64,000 nt of DNA from Sphingomonas yabuuchiae (GCF_014199595.1 NZ_JACHNX010000001.1:124001-188000), one strand, 5' to 3'; counted from the stretch's first letter, positions 1 through 7,912 are shown. Program-made: numbers and translations. The notes: generated by a model not told the origin, from the letters alone.

Positions 1-44
1 TCCGGCCGGAGGGGCAATCGACATTTATCCCGTCTTTTTCCCCT

Positions 45-300
45 CTCCCCTTGATAGGGGAGAGGGTTAGCGCAGCTTGCCAGCTTGCCAGCTTGCCAGC
101 TTGCCAGCTTGCCAGCTTGCCAGCTTGCCAGCTTGCCAGCGTGCTGGCTAGCGTAGCTTGGGTGAGGGGTTGAGCGAGCCTTTGGCTCGCGCGCTCGCAA
201 GCGAGCGCCCACCCCTCACCCAGCTCCGACTAAGCCTTTGCTTTCGCAAAGGCCAAGTCTGCGCAACCCTCTCCCCTCTATGAGGGGCAAGGGGAAAGAG
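45..300. repeat. Composite nested inverted repeat
   Basis: Several hairpins are nested. The left side has CCCCTCTCCCCT-loop-GGGGAGAGGG and the right side AACCCTCTCCCCT-loop-AGGGGCAAGGGG, so the two ends are roughly inverted copies. The middle has GTGAGGGGT facing ACCCCTCAC and a GC-rich hairpin at about 180-207. No open frame spans it. It resembles the intergenic palindromic elements common in sphingomonad genomes; any function is unknown. Confidence 0.6.
73..144. repeat. 8-bp tandem repeat, nine copies
   Basis: The unit CAGCTTGC is repeated eight times without change, and a ninth copy has one change (CAGCGTGC). The array sits inside the left half of the composite inverted repeat. A perfect short array of this kind is expected to vary in copy number between strains through replication slippage. 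Confidence 0.9.
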
Positions 301-662
301 AAGGGTATCTGATTGTCGGTTGGTCTTGGGAATGACGGCAAAAAAGGCTGCTGTTCCAAGCTACTGATGCGCGCGACATGGGTTGCAAGGTCATGCCGGG
401 TCGGGAATGGCCCATATTTCAGATAGGCCCATGACCCGTCCGCGCCATGTGCCGCGCCTCACAGATCGGCGACATGCTGGGTAAACAGGGGGTCGAGCGT
501 GATGGCCGCGCCGACATGGCGGTCGACCCCCGGTGGGGAGGCAGGGTAGTTCGGCAACGACCGGCCCACGCCGAAGATCAATCACGTCCCATCATCGCTG
601 GTGGACGGTGCCGCTTCAATTGCAATGCGTATCCGCCAAGATGAGTGCCGTGCCCCAAAGGA

Positions 663-716
663 AACCCGCCCGACCATCCATGCTTTGGGAGAAAAGCATG
701 GGCAGCCGGGCGGGTT
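663..716 (-). terminator. Terminator of the MucR-type gene
   Basis: AACCCGCCCG at 663-672 pairs with CGGGCGGGTT at 707-716, and inside it CATGCTT (679-685) pairs with AAGCATG (694-700). Read on the minus strand the two-part hairpin lies about 25 bases after the stop codon of the regulator and is followed by a short T-rich run. Confidence 0.75.
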
Positions 717-740
717 CTTCATCCATCGATCGCGACGCGA

Positions 741-1232
741 TTACTCGGCGTCGGCGGCCTCGCTCTTGCGCGACTTGCGCGGGGCGGGGGCGGCCGCAGC
801 GTTGCGCGGACCGGGCTTGCGGCCCAGGCCGATCTTCTTGGCCATTGCGCGACGGCTTTCCGAATAGCTCTCGGCGACCATCGGATAGTCCGGCTTCAGG
901 CCGTAACGCTCACGATATTCTTCCGGCGTCAGACCATGGGTGGCCAGATGACGACGCAGCGTCTTGTACGGCTTGCCGTCGATCATCGAGACGATGTGAT
1001 CCTTCGACGCCAGCGACTTGCGAACCGACACGGCCGGAACATATTCGGTCGGCGCTTCGACATCGATCGCCTGTGGCGCGCTGCCCAGAAGCGAAGACAC
1101 GGTCTCGTGCATCTTGTGGAGGAACGCCGGAACCTCTTCCGAGGAGGTGCGGGTATTGGGATTGCCCAACCACGCAATGGTCAGCTCAGTTGCCAGTTCT
1201 ACGGCATTCACATCGATAGGGTCGTCGGCCAT
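741..1232 (-). CDS. MucR/Ros family transcriptional regulator
   Basis: This 163-residue protein belongs to the Ros/MucR family, global H-NS-like regulators of alphaproteobacteria that bind AT-rich promoters and control cell-surface, motility and cell-cycle genes. The N-terminal oligomerisation region covers roughly residues 7-55. The DNA-binding domain follows, with DGKPYKTLRRHLATH near residue 90, then LTPEEYRERYGL and DYPMVAESYSESRR. The classical first zinc ligand (Cys in Ros) is Ser82 and the second is Asp85, while the two histidines remain (His95, His99), so zinc may be bound weakly or not at all, as known for some family members. The tail is basic and alanine-rich. It is monocistronic, with its own terminator and a long upstream gap. 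Confidence 0.93.
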   Translation of the reverse strand: MADDPIDVNAVELATELTIAWLGNPNTRTSSEEVPAFLHKMHETVSSLLGSAPQAIDVEAPTEYVPAVSVRKSLASKDHIVSMIDGKPYKTLRRHLATHGLTPEEYRERYGLKPDYPMVAESYSESRRAMAKKIGLGRKPGPRNAAAAPAPRKSRKSEAADAE

Positions 1233-1539
1233 GATACGCTCCTGTTGTTTTCATGTGACCTAACCGTCAATCGCAGAAGGTCAACCGTTCTGTGCAGCAT
1301 CGGACCGAATTTAGATGGTTTATGACGGATTTTATATTTGAGTGATGTTCACGAATGGCATCGATCAGTGGCCAAAATCGTCCAAAGATCGGACAGGTGA
1401 AATCCGGGGAGCAGGATATAAATAGCGGCAACATCCTGATTTCGATCAAAGCATATTGCACGGCAGAGGCTCGCAAATCCCGGTATCGATTACGCTGGCG
1501 GAACGAGTGCAAAATCTGCAACCAAAATTGATGAGGTTG

Positions 1540-1640
1540 CATTTGTGTAAATCGTCCGGCCTCGGCATAGAGAGCGGGCCTTTCAGGCATCCTCTCCTAA
1601 AAAACTTTCACGGGCTGGTCTCACGACCGGCCCTTTTTTT
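1540..1640 (+). ncRNA. Candidate trans-acting small RNA
   Basis: A textbook intrinsic terminator at 1612-1640 has no gene before it, so something short is probably transcribed. Just upstream is an unpaired-looking C/U-rich stretch, CATCCTCTCCTAAAAAACTT, which could pair with ribosome binding sites, as seen in several alphaproteobacterial regulatory RNAs that carry CUCCUC-type loops. The 5' end is a guess; a TTGTGT element near 1541 followed by CATAGA about 20 bases later could be a promoter, in which case the RNA would start near 1580. No family was recognised. Confidence 0.35.
1612..1640 (+). terminator. Strong intrinsic terminator
   Basis: GGGCTGGTC and GACCGGCCC form a nine-pair stem (one G-T pair) with a TCAC loop, followed by seven T residues. 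It ends the candidate small RNA. Confidence 0.85.
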
Positions 1641-1823
1641 GTCTTGCTTCCGCCGTACATCGGCCTAGGCTGTCCCATCGTCGCGCTTCAACGATAGTTA
1701 TAAGCAGGAGTGGAAGCCGCCGGGAAAACCGGCATCGCGCGTCGGTGCCGGGGGTTGAGCGACTGGGTCGCTCCCCCCGATTTACCTTCCACCTTTGACG
1801 GTGTTTCGATCTGGGGATGGGCG

Positions 1824-1903
1824 TGGCCTTCGACTTCGCTCAGGCGGATCGAAGAATGGTTCTGGATACACAACCCCATTCAGCCTGAGCGAAGTCGAAG
1901 GCC
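1824..1903. repeat. Family A inverted repeat, copy 1
   Basis: GGCCTTCGACTTCGCTCAGG at 1824 onwards is mirrored by its reverse complement ending at 1903, with about 38 bases between. The same arm sequence recurs at six other intergenic sites in this window (near 21377, 48481, 53091, 58057, 58351 and 62264). Confidence 0.85.
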
Positions 1904-1980
1904 AAGGGCCGAACCTGATGACCATGTCGCCCAGGGGGGACGGGAGAGTCTGAGCACTCGTCCCGCCTGAAGAGCCGCTT

Positions 1981-2352
1981 TTACCCCTTCGTGTCGGACG
2001 GAGAGCGGTGGATGAACTGGTCCAGCGCCGATAGCGCCATGCCGGCAAAGGCGACGACCTCGGACATGCCCGACTTCGTGGTTCCGCCTTCCTGCGACGG
2101 CTCGGGTGTCTCGGGCTGGGTCGGCTCGGGCGAGGGTGCCGCGCCGTCGCTCGGCCGCTTCGTCGTCTCGCGCGCGAGGGCCGAGGCCGCGACGATCAGC
2201 CCGGTGGCGAGCAATTGCCGCCCGGCCGGGCTCCGCGCCTGATCGAGCAGCGCCTGACCGATCCGGTGCAGGGGCGAGGGGCCGGAGGACGTGCCCGGCT
2301 GTTCGTCCAGCTTGGCCTTTTTCTGCTTTTTCTTGTGCTTCTTCTTGCCCAT
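1981..2352 (-). CDS. Small lysine-rich membrane-associated protein, unknown
   Basis: I do not recognise this 123-residue protein. It starts with a strongly basic block (MGKKKHKKKQKKAK), then a stretch with LHRIGQALLDQARSPAGRQ and a short hydrophobic segment (LLATGLIVAASALA), a Pro/Glu-rich linker, and a second mildly hydrophobic helix (MSEVVAFAGMALSALDQFI). The longer frame reaches back 14 codons, but the MGKKK start is preferred because the upstream part looks non-coding. It follows rpoN on the same strand after about 70 bases, where many proteobacteria carry hpf. The basic N-terminus could contact RNA, DNA or lipid headgroups; that is inference. Confidence 0.6.
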   Translation of the reverse strand: MGKKKHKKKQKKAKLDEQPGTSSGPSPLHRIGQALLDQARSPAGRQLLATGLIVAASALARETTKRPSDGAAPSPEPTQPETPEPSQEGGTTKSGMSEVVAFAGMALSALDQFIHRSPSDTKG

Positions 2353-2423
2353 CGGCCTGGCCTCACAATCTTGTGTATTCTCGATGTAATACACTTGGCG
2401 CGGTGTTCAAGCGGCGGGCGATG

Positions 2424-3908
2424 TCACCCCGCCAAAGCGCGGGCGCGGCGACGCTGGACCGAACTGCCGATGCCCAGTGACTCGCGATATTTGGCGACCG
2501 TGCGCCGGGCGATGTCGAAACCCTTGGCCTGGAGCAGCTCGACCAGCGTGTCGTCCGACAGGATCTTGGCACCCTCGTTCGCGATCAGCGTCTTGATCGC
2601 ACTCTTCACCGCCTCCGCCGATACGGCGTCGCCGCCATCCGCCGCCGCGATACCGCTGGTGAAGAAGAATTTCAGCTCGAACAGCCCGCGCGCGCAGCTG
2701 AGATATTTGTTGCTGGTCACGCGGCTGACGGTCGATTCATGCATCCCGATCGCCTCGGCGACGCGGGCGAGCGTCAGCGGCTTCAGATGCGCGACGCCGT
2801 GGAGGAAGAACGCCTCTTGTTGCTTCACGATCTCGGTCGCGACGCGGATGATCGTCCGCTGCCGCTGGTCGAGCGCCTTCATCAGCCAGTTGGCGCTGGC
2901 CAGGCAATCGGCCAGCCACGCCTTGGACCCCTTGTCCTGCGGGCCGTGGCGCAGTTCCTGATAATAGCGGCGGTTGACCAGCACGCGGGGCAGGGTGGCG
3001 GTGTTCAGCTCGATGCCCCAGCCATTCTTGGTCCGGGTGACGAACAGGTCGGGCACCACCGCCTGGCACGGCTCGCCGCCGTAACGGCAGCCCGGCTTCG
3101 GATCATAGCCGCGCAGCTCGCGGATCATGTCCGCCATGTCCTCGTCGTCGACGCCGCAAATCCGCTTCAGCCGAACCAGTTCGCCGCGCGCCAGCAGGTC
3201 GAGATTGGCGATCAGCTTGGCCATGCACGGGTCGTAGCGGTCGACCTCCTTGGCCTGTAACGCCAGGCATTCGGCCAGATCGCGCGCCCCGACACCGGTC
3301 GGGTCCAGCCCCTGAACCACCTTCAACACCGACTCGACGCGGGGGAGGGGGATGCCCAGCCGCCCGGCGATCTCCTCCAGCGGCACGGTCAGATAACCCG
3401 CCTCGTCCAGCTGGTCGATGATATGCGCAGCGATGGTCAGGTCGGTGCCGGACAGGATCAGCGCAATCTGCGCCTCCAGATGCTCGGCCAGATTGGGCGC
3501 ATCGTCGGGCAGCGAGTCCCAGTCCGGCCCGTCCTCGCCACCCAGGCCGCCGCTGCCGCTCGTGCCGTTCAGCGACAGGCCGCCGTCCGGCCCGGTGCCG
3601 CCATCGGCGACGCTGTCCTGCTGATGGCTCTCGGTCGCGTAATCCAGGTCGAGGCCCCGGTCTTCGGAGGGCGCCGTCCCGGCGACCAGTTCGTCGGCTC
3701 CGGCGGGCGCCTCGCGCTCGGGGCGTTCGGGTGTCGCCACTTCGCGCACCGCGCCAGCGTCGAGCAGGGGATTCTTCTCCACCTCCTCGGCGATGAACGC
3801 CTCGACCTCCAGATTCGACAGCGTCAGCAGCTTGATCGCCTGCTGAAGCTGCGGCGTCATCACCAGCGATTGCGACTGGCGGATGTCGAGACGCGGGGCG
3901 AGGCTCAT
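2424..3908 (-). CDS. rpoN: RNA polymerase sigma-54 factor RpoN
   Basis: This 494-residue protein is the alternative sigma factor for promoters of the -24/-12 type, which need AAA+ activators. Region I is at the N-terminus (LDIRQSQSLVMTPQLQQAIK, then LTLSNLEVEAFIAEEVEKNP). An acidic, low-complexity region II covers roughly residues 60-120. The core-binding and helix-turn-helix regions follow, and the RpoN box is near the C-terminus (ARRTVAKYRESLGI). The chosen start gives MSLAPRLDIRQ; nine extra upstream codons in the open frame are not typical. It lies 135 bases after lptB, and the gap holds a hairpin repeat that may separate its expression from the lpt operon. Confidence 0.97.
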   Translation of the reverse strand: MSLAPRLDIRQSQSLVMTPQLQQAIKLLTLSNLEVEAFIAEEVEKNPLLDAGAVREVATPERPEREAPAGADELVAGTAPSEDRGLDLDYATESHQQDSVADGGTGPDGGLSLNGTSGSGGLGGEDGPDWDSLPDDAPNLAEHLEAQIALILSGTDLTIAAHIIDQLDEAGYLTVPLEEIAGRLGIPLPRVESVLKVVQGLDPTGVGARDLAECLALQAKEVDRYDPCMAKLIANLDLLARGELVRLKRICGVDDEDMADMIRELRGYDPKPGCRYGGEPCQAVVPDLFVTRTKNGWGIELNTATLPRVLVNRRYYQELRHGPQDKGSKAWLADCLASANWLMKALDQRQRTIIRVATEIVKQQEAFFLHGVAHLKPLTLARVAEAIGMHESTVSRVTSNKYLSCARGLFELKFFFTSGIAAADGGDAVSAEAVKSAIKTLIANEGAKILSDDTLVELLQAKGFDIARRTVAKYRESLGIGSSVQRRRARALAG

Positions 3909-3956
3909 ATGGCCATTCCTGCCGCTGGGGACCATCCGAAGGATGTATCGCCCTCT

Positions 3957-4019
3957 CGATGGCGGGACACCCCTCCGTCAGGGCTTCGCCCTGCCACCTC
4001 CCCTGCAAGGGGAGGAATA
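3957..4019. repeat. Hairpin repeat between lptB and rpoN
   Basis: Two short hairpins lie side by side: CAGGGCTTCGCCCTG and CCTCCCCTGCAAGGGGAGG. Comparable CCTCCCC/GGGGAGG palindromes occur at 19682, 25508 and 51361. It may attenuate or stabilise the lptB-rpoN transcript. Confidence 0.6.
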
Positions 4020-4043
4020 GAGGGAATGCCGGTCCTCATGCGA

Positions 4044-4832
4044 TCAGAGCGAAAAGCCCTCGCCCAGATACAGGCGGCGGACATTGGCGTCGGCGACCAG
4101 TTCCTCCGGCGATCCGCTGAACAGCACGCGCCCGTCATAGATGATGTAGGCGCGGTCGACGATGTCCAGCGTCTCGCGGACATTATGGTCGGTGATCAGC
4201 ACGCCGATGTCGCGCCGCTTCAAATCCTTCACCAGATCGCGGATGTCGGCGATCGAGATGGGGTCGATCCCCGCGAACGGCTCGTCGAGCAGCATGATCG
4301 ACGGATCGGCGGCCAGCGCGCGGGCGATCTCGGCACGGCGGCGCTCGCCACCCGACAGCGCCATGGCGGGCGCGGCGCGCAGGCGGGTGAGGCCGAATTC
4401 CTCGAGCAGCTTGTCGAGCTTGCGCGCGCGCTCGGCCGGGTCGGGCTCGGCCAGTTCGAGCACGGTCAGGATGTTCTTCTCGATCGAGAGACCCCGGAAG
4501 ATCGAGGTTTCCTGCGGCAGATAGCCCAGGCCCAGAATGGCGCGGCGATACATGGGCAGCCCGGTGATATCCTCGCCGTCCAGCATGATGCGGCCCGAAT
4601 CGGGCTTCACCAGACCCATGACCGAATAGAAGCAGGTCGTCTTGCCCGCGCCATTGGGGCCGAGCAGGCCGATCACCTCGCCACGCCCGACCGACACCGA
4701 CACGTCGGTCAGGACGACGCGCTTGTCATAACTCTTGGCGATCGACACGACCTGCAGGCCGTTGGCGACCGGCGGCTCCGACACGGGGGCGTTGCGATGA
4801 CTTGCCTCGCGAATCGGGGTTTCCATGTCCAT
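4044..4832 (-). CDS. lptB: LPS export ABC transporter ATPase LptB
   Basis: LptB is the cytoplasmic ATPase of the LptB2FGC machine that pulls lipopolysaccharide out of the inner membrane. The 262-residue protein has Walker A GPNGAGKTT (58-66), a Q-loop in GYLPQETS, the ABC signature LSGGERRR (159-166), Walker B IMLLDEP (179-185) and the switch histidine in TDHN. An unusual 25-residue N-terminal extension precedes the nucleotide-binding domain. It follows lptA on the same strand after about 60 bases. The partner membrane genes lptF and lptG are not in the window. Confidence 0.97.
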   Translation of the reverse strand: MDMETPIREASHRNAPVSEPPVANGLQVVSIAKSYDKRVVLTDVSVSVGRGEVIGLLGPNGAGKTTCFYSVMGLVKPDSGRIMLDGEDITGLPMYRRAILGLGYLPQETSIFRGLSIEKNILTVLELAEPDPAERARKLDKLLEEFGLTRLRAAPAMALSGGERRRAEIARALAADPSIMLLDEPFAGIDPISIADIRDLVKDLKRRDIGVLITDHNVRETLDIVDRAYIIYDGRVLFSGSPEELVADANVRRLYLGEGFSL

Positions 4833-4893
4833 CGGCCCGTTTCTTTCCTTAGCTGATCGAACGTTAGCGCGGGCATGGCACCCGCGTCACGCC

Positions 4894-5436
4894 TCAGTTG
4901 CGATCGGGGACCGAGAAGGTGCCCGTGACCCGGCCCGACGGCGCGCGCGATACGGTGCCGCCATTGCCCGACGACGCGCCGCCCGATACCGACGACCCGT
5001 CGATCACCGCGCGGCCGGTGTCGAGGTTCAGCGTCAGCCGCCCGCCATTCACGGTATTGCCGCCCTGGGTCAGCGTGACATTGCCCAGCATGGTGATGAC
5101 CCGCCGGTTGAGGTCATAGATCGCATAATTGCTGCGCGCCGTCTGGTCCGGCCGCTTGACGACCACGCCGCCCGAAGCGTCGAAGCGCGACACCTGCGGC
5201 TTTCCGCCCAGCACCTGGCCGGTGTAGAACACCGTCATCCGCGCCGCCGTCAGCGTCATCTCCGCCTGGCGCAGCGAGACGTTGCCCGACAGGACGGCGC
5301 GGTTCTGCTTGTCCTGCAACTCGATGACGTCGGCACCAAAATCGACGGGCGCGCGGCTGTTGTGCTTGACCTGCGCGGCCGCGGACACTGCCAGGACGAG
5401 AAGGGCCGGAGCCGCAGCGGCGAAGAGCTTGTACAT
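4894..5436 (-). CDS. lptA: LPS transport periplasmic protein LptA
   Basis: LptA forms the periplasmic bridge that carries lipopolysaccharide from LptC to LptD. The 180-residue protein starts with a signal peptide (MYKLFAAAAPALLVLAVSAAA) and then has the OstA/LptA beta-jellyroll, with repeated beta motifs such as DVIELQDKQNRAVLSGNVSL and NRRVITMLGNVTLTQGGN. A Gly/Ser-rich tail near residues 150-165 is less conserved. It lies directly between lptC and lptB, the usual alphaproteobacterial order. Confidence 0.95.
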   Translation of the reverse strand: MYKLFAAAAPALLVLAVSAAAQVKHNSRAPVDFGADVIELQDKQNRAVLSGNVSLRQAEMTLTAARMTVFYTGQVLGGKPQVSRFDASGGVVVKRPDQTARSNYAIYDLNRRVITMLGNVTLTQGGNTVNGGRLTLNLDTGRAVIDGSSVSGGASSGNGGTVSRAPSGRVTGTFSVPDRN

Positions 5437-5454
5437 GAGCGGCTATTTCGGGCT

Positions 5455-6081
5455 TTACGGGACGATGCGCAAGCGGGCGTTGCCTTCCAGCCGGACGGAA
5501 CGATTTTCCAGGTCCGCCCGCATCTTGTTCGCGCTGAAATTGCCCTGCGGCACTTGGCCGGTCACGGCGCCGCCCGACACCAAAGTCCGCTGTTGCAGGT
5601 CGATGGTCGCGTCATGCGTGCGCAGATCATATCCGCCCGCCGATTTGAAATCGAGCGGCCCGTCCAGCTGCACCTGTTCGGTGCGCATGTCATAGCGGCC
5701 CGAATTGGCGCTGACCGTGGCGGGCCCGTCCGACAGGCGGATGGCGGCGGACAGCTTGTTGAGCTGCACCACCGGCTCGGCCGAGCTGCGCTGGATCGCC
5801 GAGCCCGCGTCGAGCGAGAAAGGCTGCCCCTTATCGTCGACGCCGCGATACTCCGCCGCCTGGATCTTCATCCGCTCGCGCGCGACCTCGACCTTCTTCT
5901 TGTCGAGGACGAAGGACACTTCGCTGGACGAATAGATCGGCGCCATCACCAGGAACGCCGTCAGCACGCCGATCGCGCTGGGCAGCATCCAGCGCGCCAG
6001 CGTCACGAAACGGTCGTGACGGCTGCCCGGTGCGGCCCAATGCTGGCGCTGGGTACGGACGCGGTCGGCGATCTCGGACAT
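5455..6081 (-). CDS. lptC: LPS export protein LptC
   Basis: LptC is the bitopic inner-membrane subunit that receives lipopolysaccharide from LptBFG and hands it to LptA. The 208-residue protein has a short cytoplasmic head, one membrane helix at about residues 31-49 (WMLPSAIGVLTAFLVMAPI), and a periplasmic LptC/DUF1239 beta-jellyroll. It is first of the lpt genes here, 18 bases before lptA and 38 bases after the exonuclease gene. Confidence 0.94.
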   Translation of the reverse strand: MSEIADRVRTQRQHWAAPGSRHDRFVTLARWMLPSAIGVLTAFLVMAPIYSSSEVSFVLDKKKVEVARERMKIQAAEYRGVDDKGQPFSLDAGSAIQRSSAEPVVQLNKLSAAIRLSDGPATVSANSGRYDMRTEQVQLDGPLDFKSAGGYDLRTHDATIDLQQRTLVSGGAVTGQVPQGNFSANKMRADLENRSVRLEGNARLRIVP

Positions 6082-6119
6082 GACGGCTCCCTATCGTGCC
6101 CGGATCAGGCGTCAATGGT

Positions 6120-6740
6120 TCAGGCGTGGGCGAAGATATCGACCTCGGGCCAGCCCGCCAGATCCAGCTCGGCCCGCGCAGGCAGGAAATCGAAACAGGC
6201 CTGGGCCAGTTCCATCCGGCCTTCGCGCTCCAGTCTCTTGTCGAGCTCCACCTTCATGCGGTGCAGGTACCGCACGTCCGACGCGGCATATTCGCGCTGG
6301 GCGTCGGACAGCTCGGGCGCGCCCCAGTCCGACGATTGCTGCGCCTTGGACAGCTCGACCCCGAGCAGTTCGCGGACCAGCTCCTTCAGGCCGTGGCGGT
6401 CGGTGTAGGTGCGGATCAGCCGCGAGGCGATCTTGGTGCAATAGACGGGCGCGGCTACGACGCCCAGATAATGGCGGATCGCGGCGATATCGAACCGCCC
6501 GAAATGATAGAGCTTCAGCCGCGCCGGATCGGCGAGCAGCGCGCGGAGGTTCGGCGCGGCATAGTCGCTGTCGGGCGCGAAGCGGACGAGATGCTCGTCG
6601 GGGCCGCCGTCCGACAGTTGGACGACGCACAGCCGGTCGCGCGGCGTGATCAGGCCCATCGTCTCGGTATCGACGGCGATCGAGGCGCCGGGGGCGAACA
6701 GATCGGCGGGAATGTCTTCTTCGTGCAGATGAACGGTCAT
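6120..6740 (-). CDS. Ribonuclease D-like 3'-5' exonuclease
   Basis: This 206-residue DEDDy exonuclease has the ExoI motif in VDTETMG, ExoII in HFGRFDIAAI and ExoIII in YAASDVRYL. It is about half the length of E. coli RNase D and lacks the C-terminal HRDC domains, as is normal for this short alphaproteobacterial form. Likely substrates are tRNA or other structured RNA 3' ends. The start MTVHLHEEDIP is chosen; the open frame continues upstream for 92 codons without coding character. It is the first gene of the lpt-rpoN transcription direction. Confidence 0.92.
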   Translation of the reverse strand: MTVHLHEEDIPADLFAPGASIAVDTETMGLITPRDRLCVVQLSDGGPDEHLVRFAPDSDYAAPNLRALLADPARLKLYHFGRFDIAAIRHYLGVVAAPVYCTKIASRLIRTYTDRHGLKELVRELLGVELSKAQQSSDWGAPELSDAQREYAASDVRYLHRMKVELDKRLEREGRMELAQACFDFLPARAELDLAGWPEVDIFAHA

Positions 6741-7066
6741 GGTGCCTGCCCTAGCGGCGGCGGGGCCAAGCCTCAACCGCGATCGGCCAGAAAAGGCGGT
6801 CGCGACCAAGAGTCGCTGGGCGGGCCGGTGATTCGCTGATTCGCAAAAAGATGTTGTGGAGTTTCGGCCACAATTCCGACGTAATCTGCCTCGTTCGCGC
6901 CAAAGCGAGACTGGTTCGCACGATTTCGTTCGCGATGGCTGTCCTTCTGCGTTATGCATCCCCACTAGGCGCAAAAGGTTTGGCGCCAAAAGATCCGCGC
7001 TCTTCGTCCGGCGCACGGTTCTTGAGGACAGGATTTGCGGGCGAACCGGGAAGACGAACAGGGCTT

Positions 7067-7912
7067 ATGAGTTTCGATAGAGGTAGCCGGGGCAATCGCG
7101 GCTCGCGTGGCCGCGACAAGCGGGACAATTTCGGCGGCGGCGATGAAGGCGGCTTTGGCGGCGGCTTCGGTGGCGGTGACCGCTTCGGCGGTGGCGGTTT
7201 CGGTGGCGGCGACCGCTTCGGCGGCGGTGGCGATCGTGGTGGCTTCGGCGGCGGTGATCGCGGTGGCTTCGGCGGCGGCGGCGGCGGTTTCCGTGGCGGC
7301 GGCGGTGGCGGCTTCGGCGGCGGTCGTGGCGGCGGTGGCGGTATGCCCCCCCAGGTCGTTGGCGAAGGCACGGGCGTCGTCAAGTTCTTCAACGCGCAGA
7401 AGGGCTTCGGCTTCGTCGTGCGCGATGACGGCGGCGAAGACGTGTTCGTTCACATCTCGGCCGTCGAGCAGGCGGGCCTGACCGGCCTGGCCGAAGGCCA
7501 GCCGCTCGGCTTCACCCTCGTCGATCGCGGCGGCCGCATCTCGGCCACCGAACTGAAGATCGAAGGCGAGCCGATGCCGGTCCAGGATCGTGCCCCCCGC
7601 GAGCCGCGCGAAGGCGGTTTCGGCGGCGACCGTGATCGCGGTCCCCGCGGCGGTGCGGCCGGTGGTTTCGGCGGCGCTCCGCAGCGTCAGCTGACCGGTG
7701 AGAAGGCGACCGGTACGGTCAAGTTCTTCAACGCGATGAAGGGCTTCGGCTTCATTCAGCGCGACGACGGACAGCCTGACGCGTTCGTGCACATCTCGGC
7801 CGTCGAGCGCGCCGGCATGGGCTCGCTGAACGAAGGCGATCGCCTGCAGTTCGAGATCGAGGTCGATCGTCGCGGCAAGTACGCAGCGGTCAACCTGCAG
7901 AACGAGGGCTGA
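7067..7912 (+). CDS. Double cold-shock-domain protein with Gly-rich head
   Basis: The 281-residue protein carries two cold-shock domains that bind single-stranded RNA or DNA. Residues 1-93 are almost pure Gly with Phe, Arg and Asp in GGFGGGDR-type repeats, like RGG regions of eukaryotic RNA-binding proteins. CSD1 spans about 102-166 (KGFGFVV, VFVHI) and CSD2 about 214-280 (KGFGFIQ, AFVHI), with a second Gly/Arg-rich linker between. The start MSFDRGSRG is used; the open frame runs 72 codons further upstream without coding character. The 5' leader may be long, as for many cold-shock genes. It stands alone and ends in a strong terminator. Confidence 0.93.
   Translation: MSFDRGSRGNRGSRGRDKRDNFGGGDEGGFGGGFGGGDRFGGGGFGGGDRFGGGGDRGGFGGGDRGGFGGGGGGFRGGGGGGFGGGRGGGGGMPPQVVGEGTGVVKFFNAQKGFGFVVRDDGGEDVFVHISAVEQAGLTGLAEGQPLGFTLVDRGGRISATELKIEGEPMPVQDRAPREPREGGFGGDRDRGPRGGAAGGFGGAPQRQLTGEKATGTVKFFNAMKGFGFIQRDDGQPDAFVHISAVERAGMGSLNEGDRLQFEIEVDRRGKYAAVNLQNEG

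Larger units (their letters stand above)
1..740. other. Non-coding, repeat-rich left end
   Basis: No convincing gene is seen before the MucR regulator. The first 300 bases are a nested inverted repeat with an 8-bp tandem array inside. Bases 300-660 carry only short open frames on both strands without a ribosome binding site or recognisable product. A 40-codon minus-strand stretch (581-462) reads like the tail of a protein but begins after an in-frame stop, so it may be a decayed remnant. The last part is the terminator of the regulator gene. Confidence 0.6.
1233..1980. other. Long gap with a candidate sRNA and a repeat
   Basis: The 748 bases between the MucR-type gene and the lysine-rich protein are locally richer in A and T than their surroundings. 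The right part of the gap holds a strong plus-strand terminator with no coding frame before it, and a family-A inverted repeat at 1824-1903. A 107-codon minus-strand frame (1590-1267) lacks a ribosome binding site and family features and is not called. Confidence 0.6.

Noticed and set aside
1..300. CRISPR-like array suggested by the tandem repeats
   Set aside because: The units are 8 bp and contiguous, with no spacers and no cas genes.
1267..1590. 107-codon minus-strand frame between the MucR-type gene and the candidate sRNA
   Set aside because: No ribosome binding site, low-complexity-free but unrecognisable product, and it lies in an A/T-richer zone where codon use is unlike the real genes.
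3423..4856. 477-codon plus-strand frame across rpoN and lptB
   Set aside because: It is antisense to two clear genes and is open only because of their GC-rich third positions.
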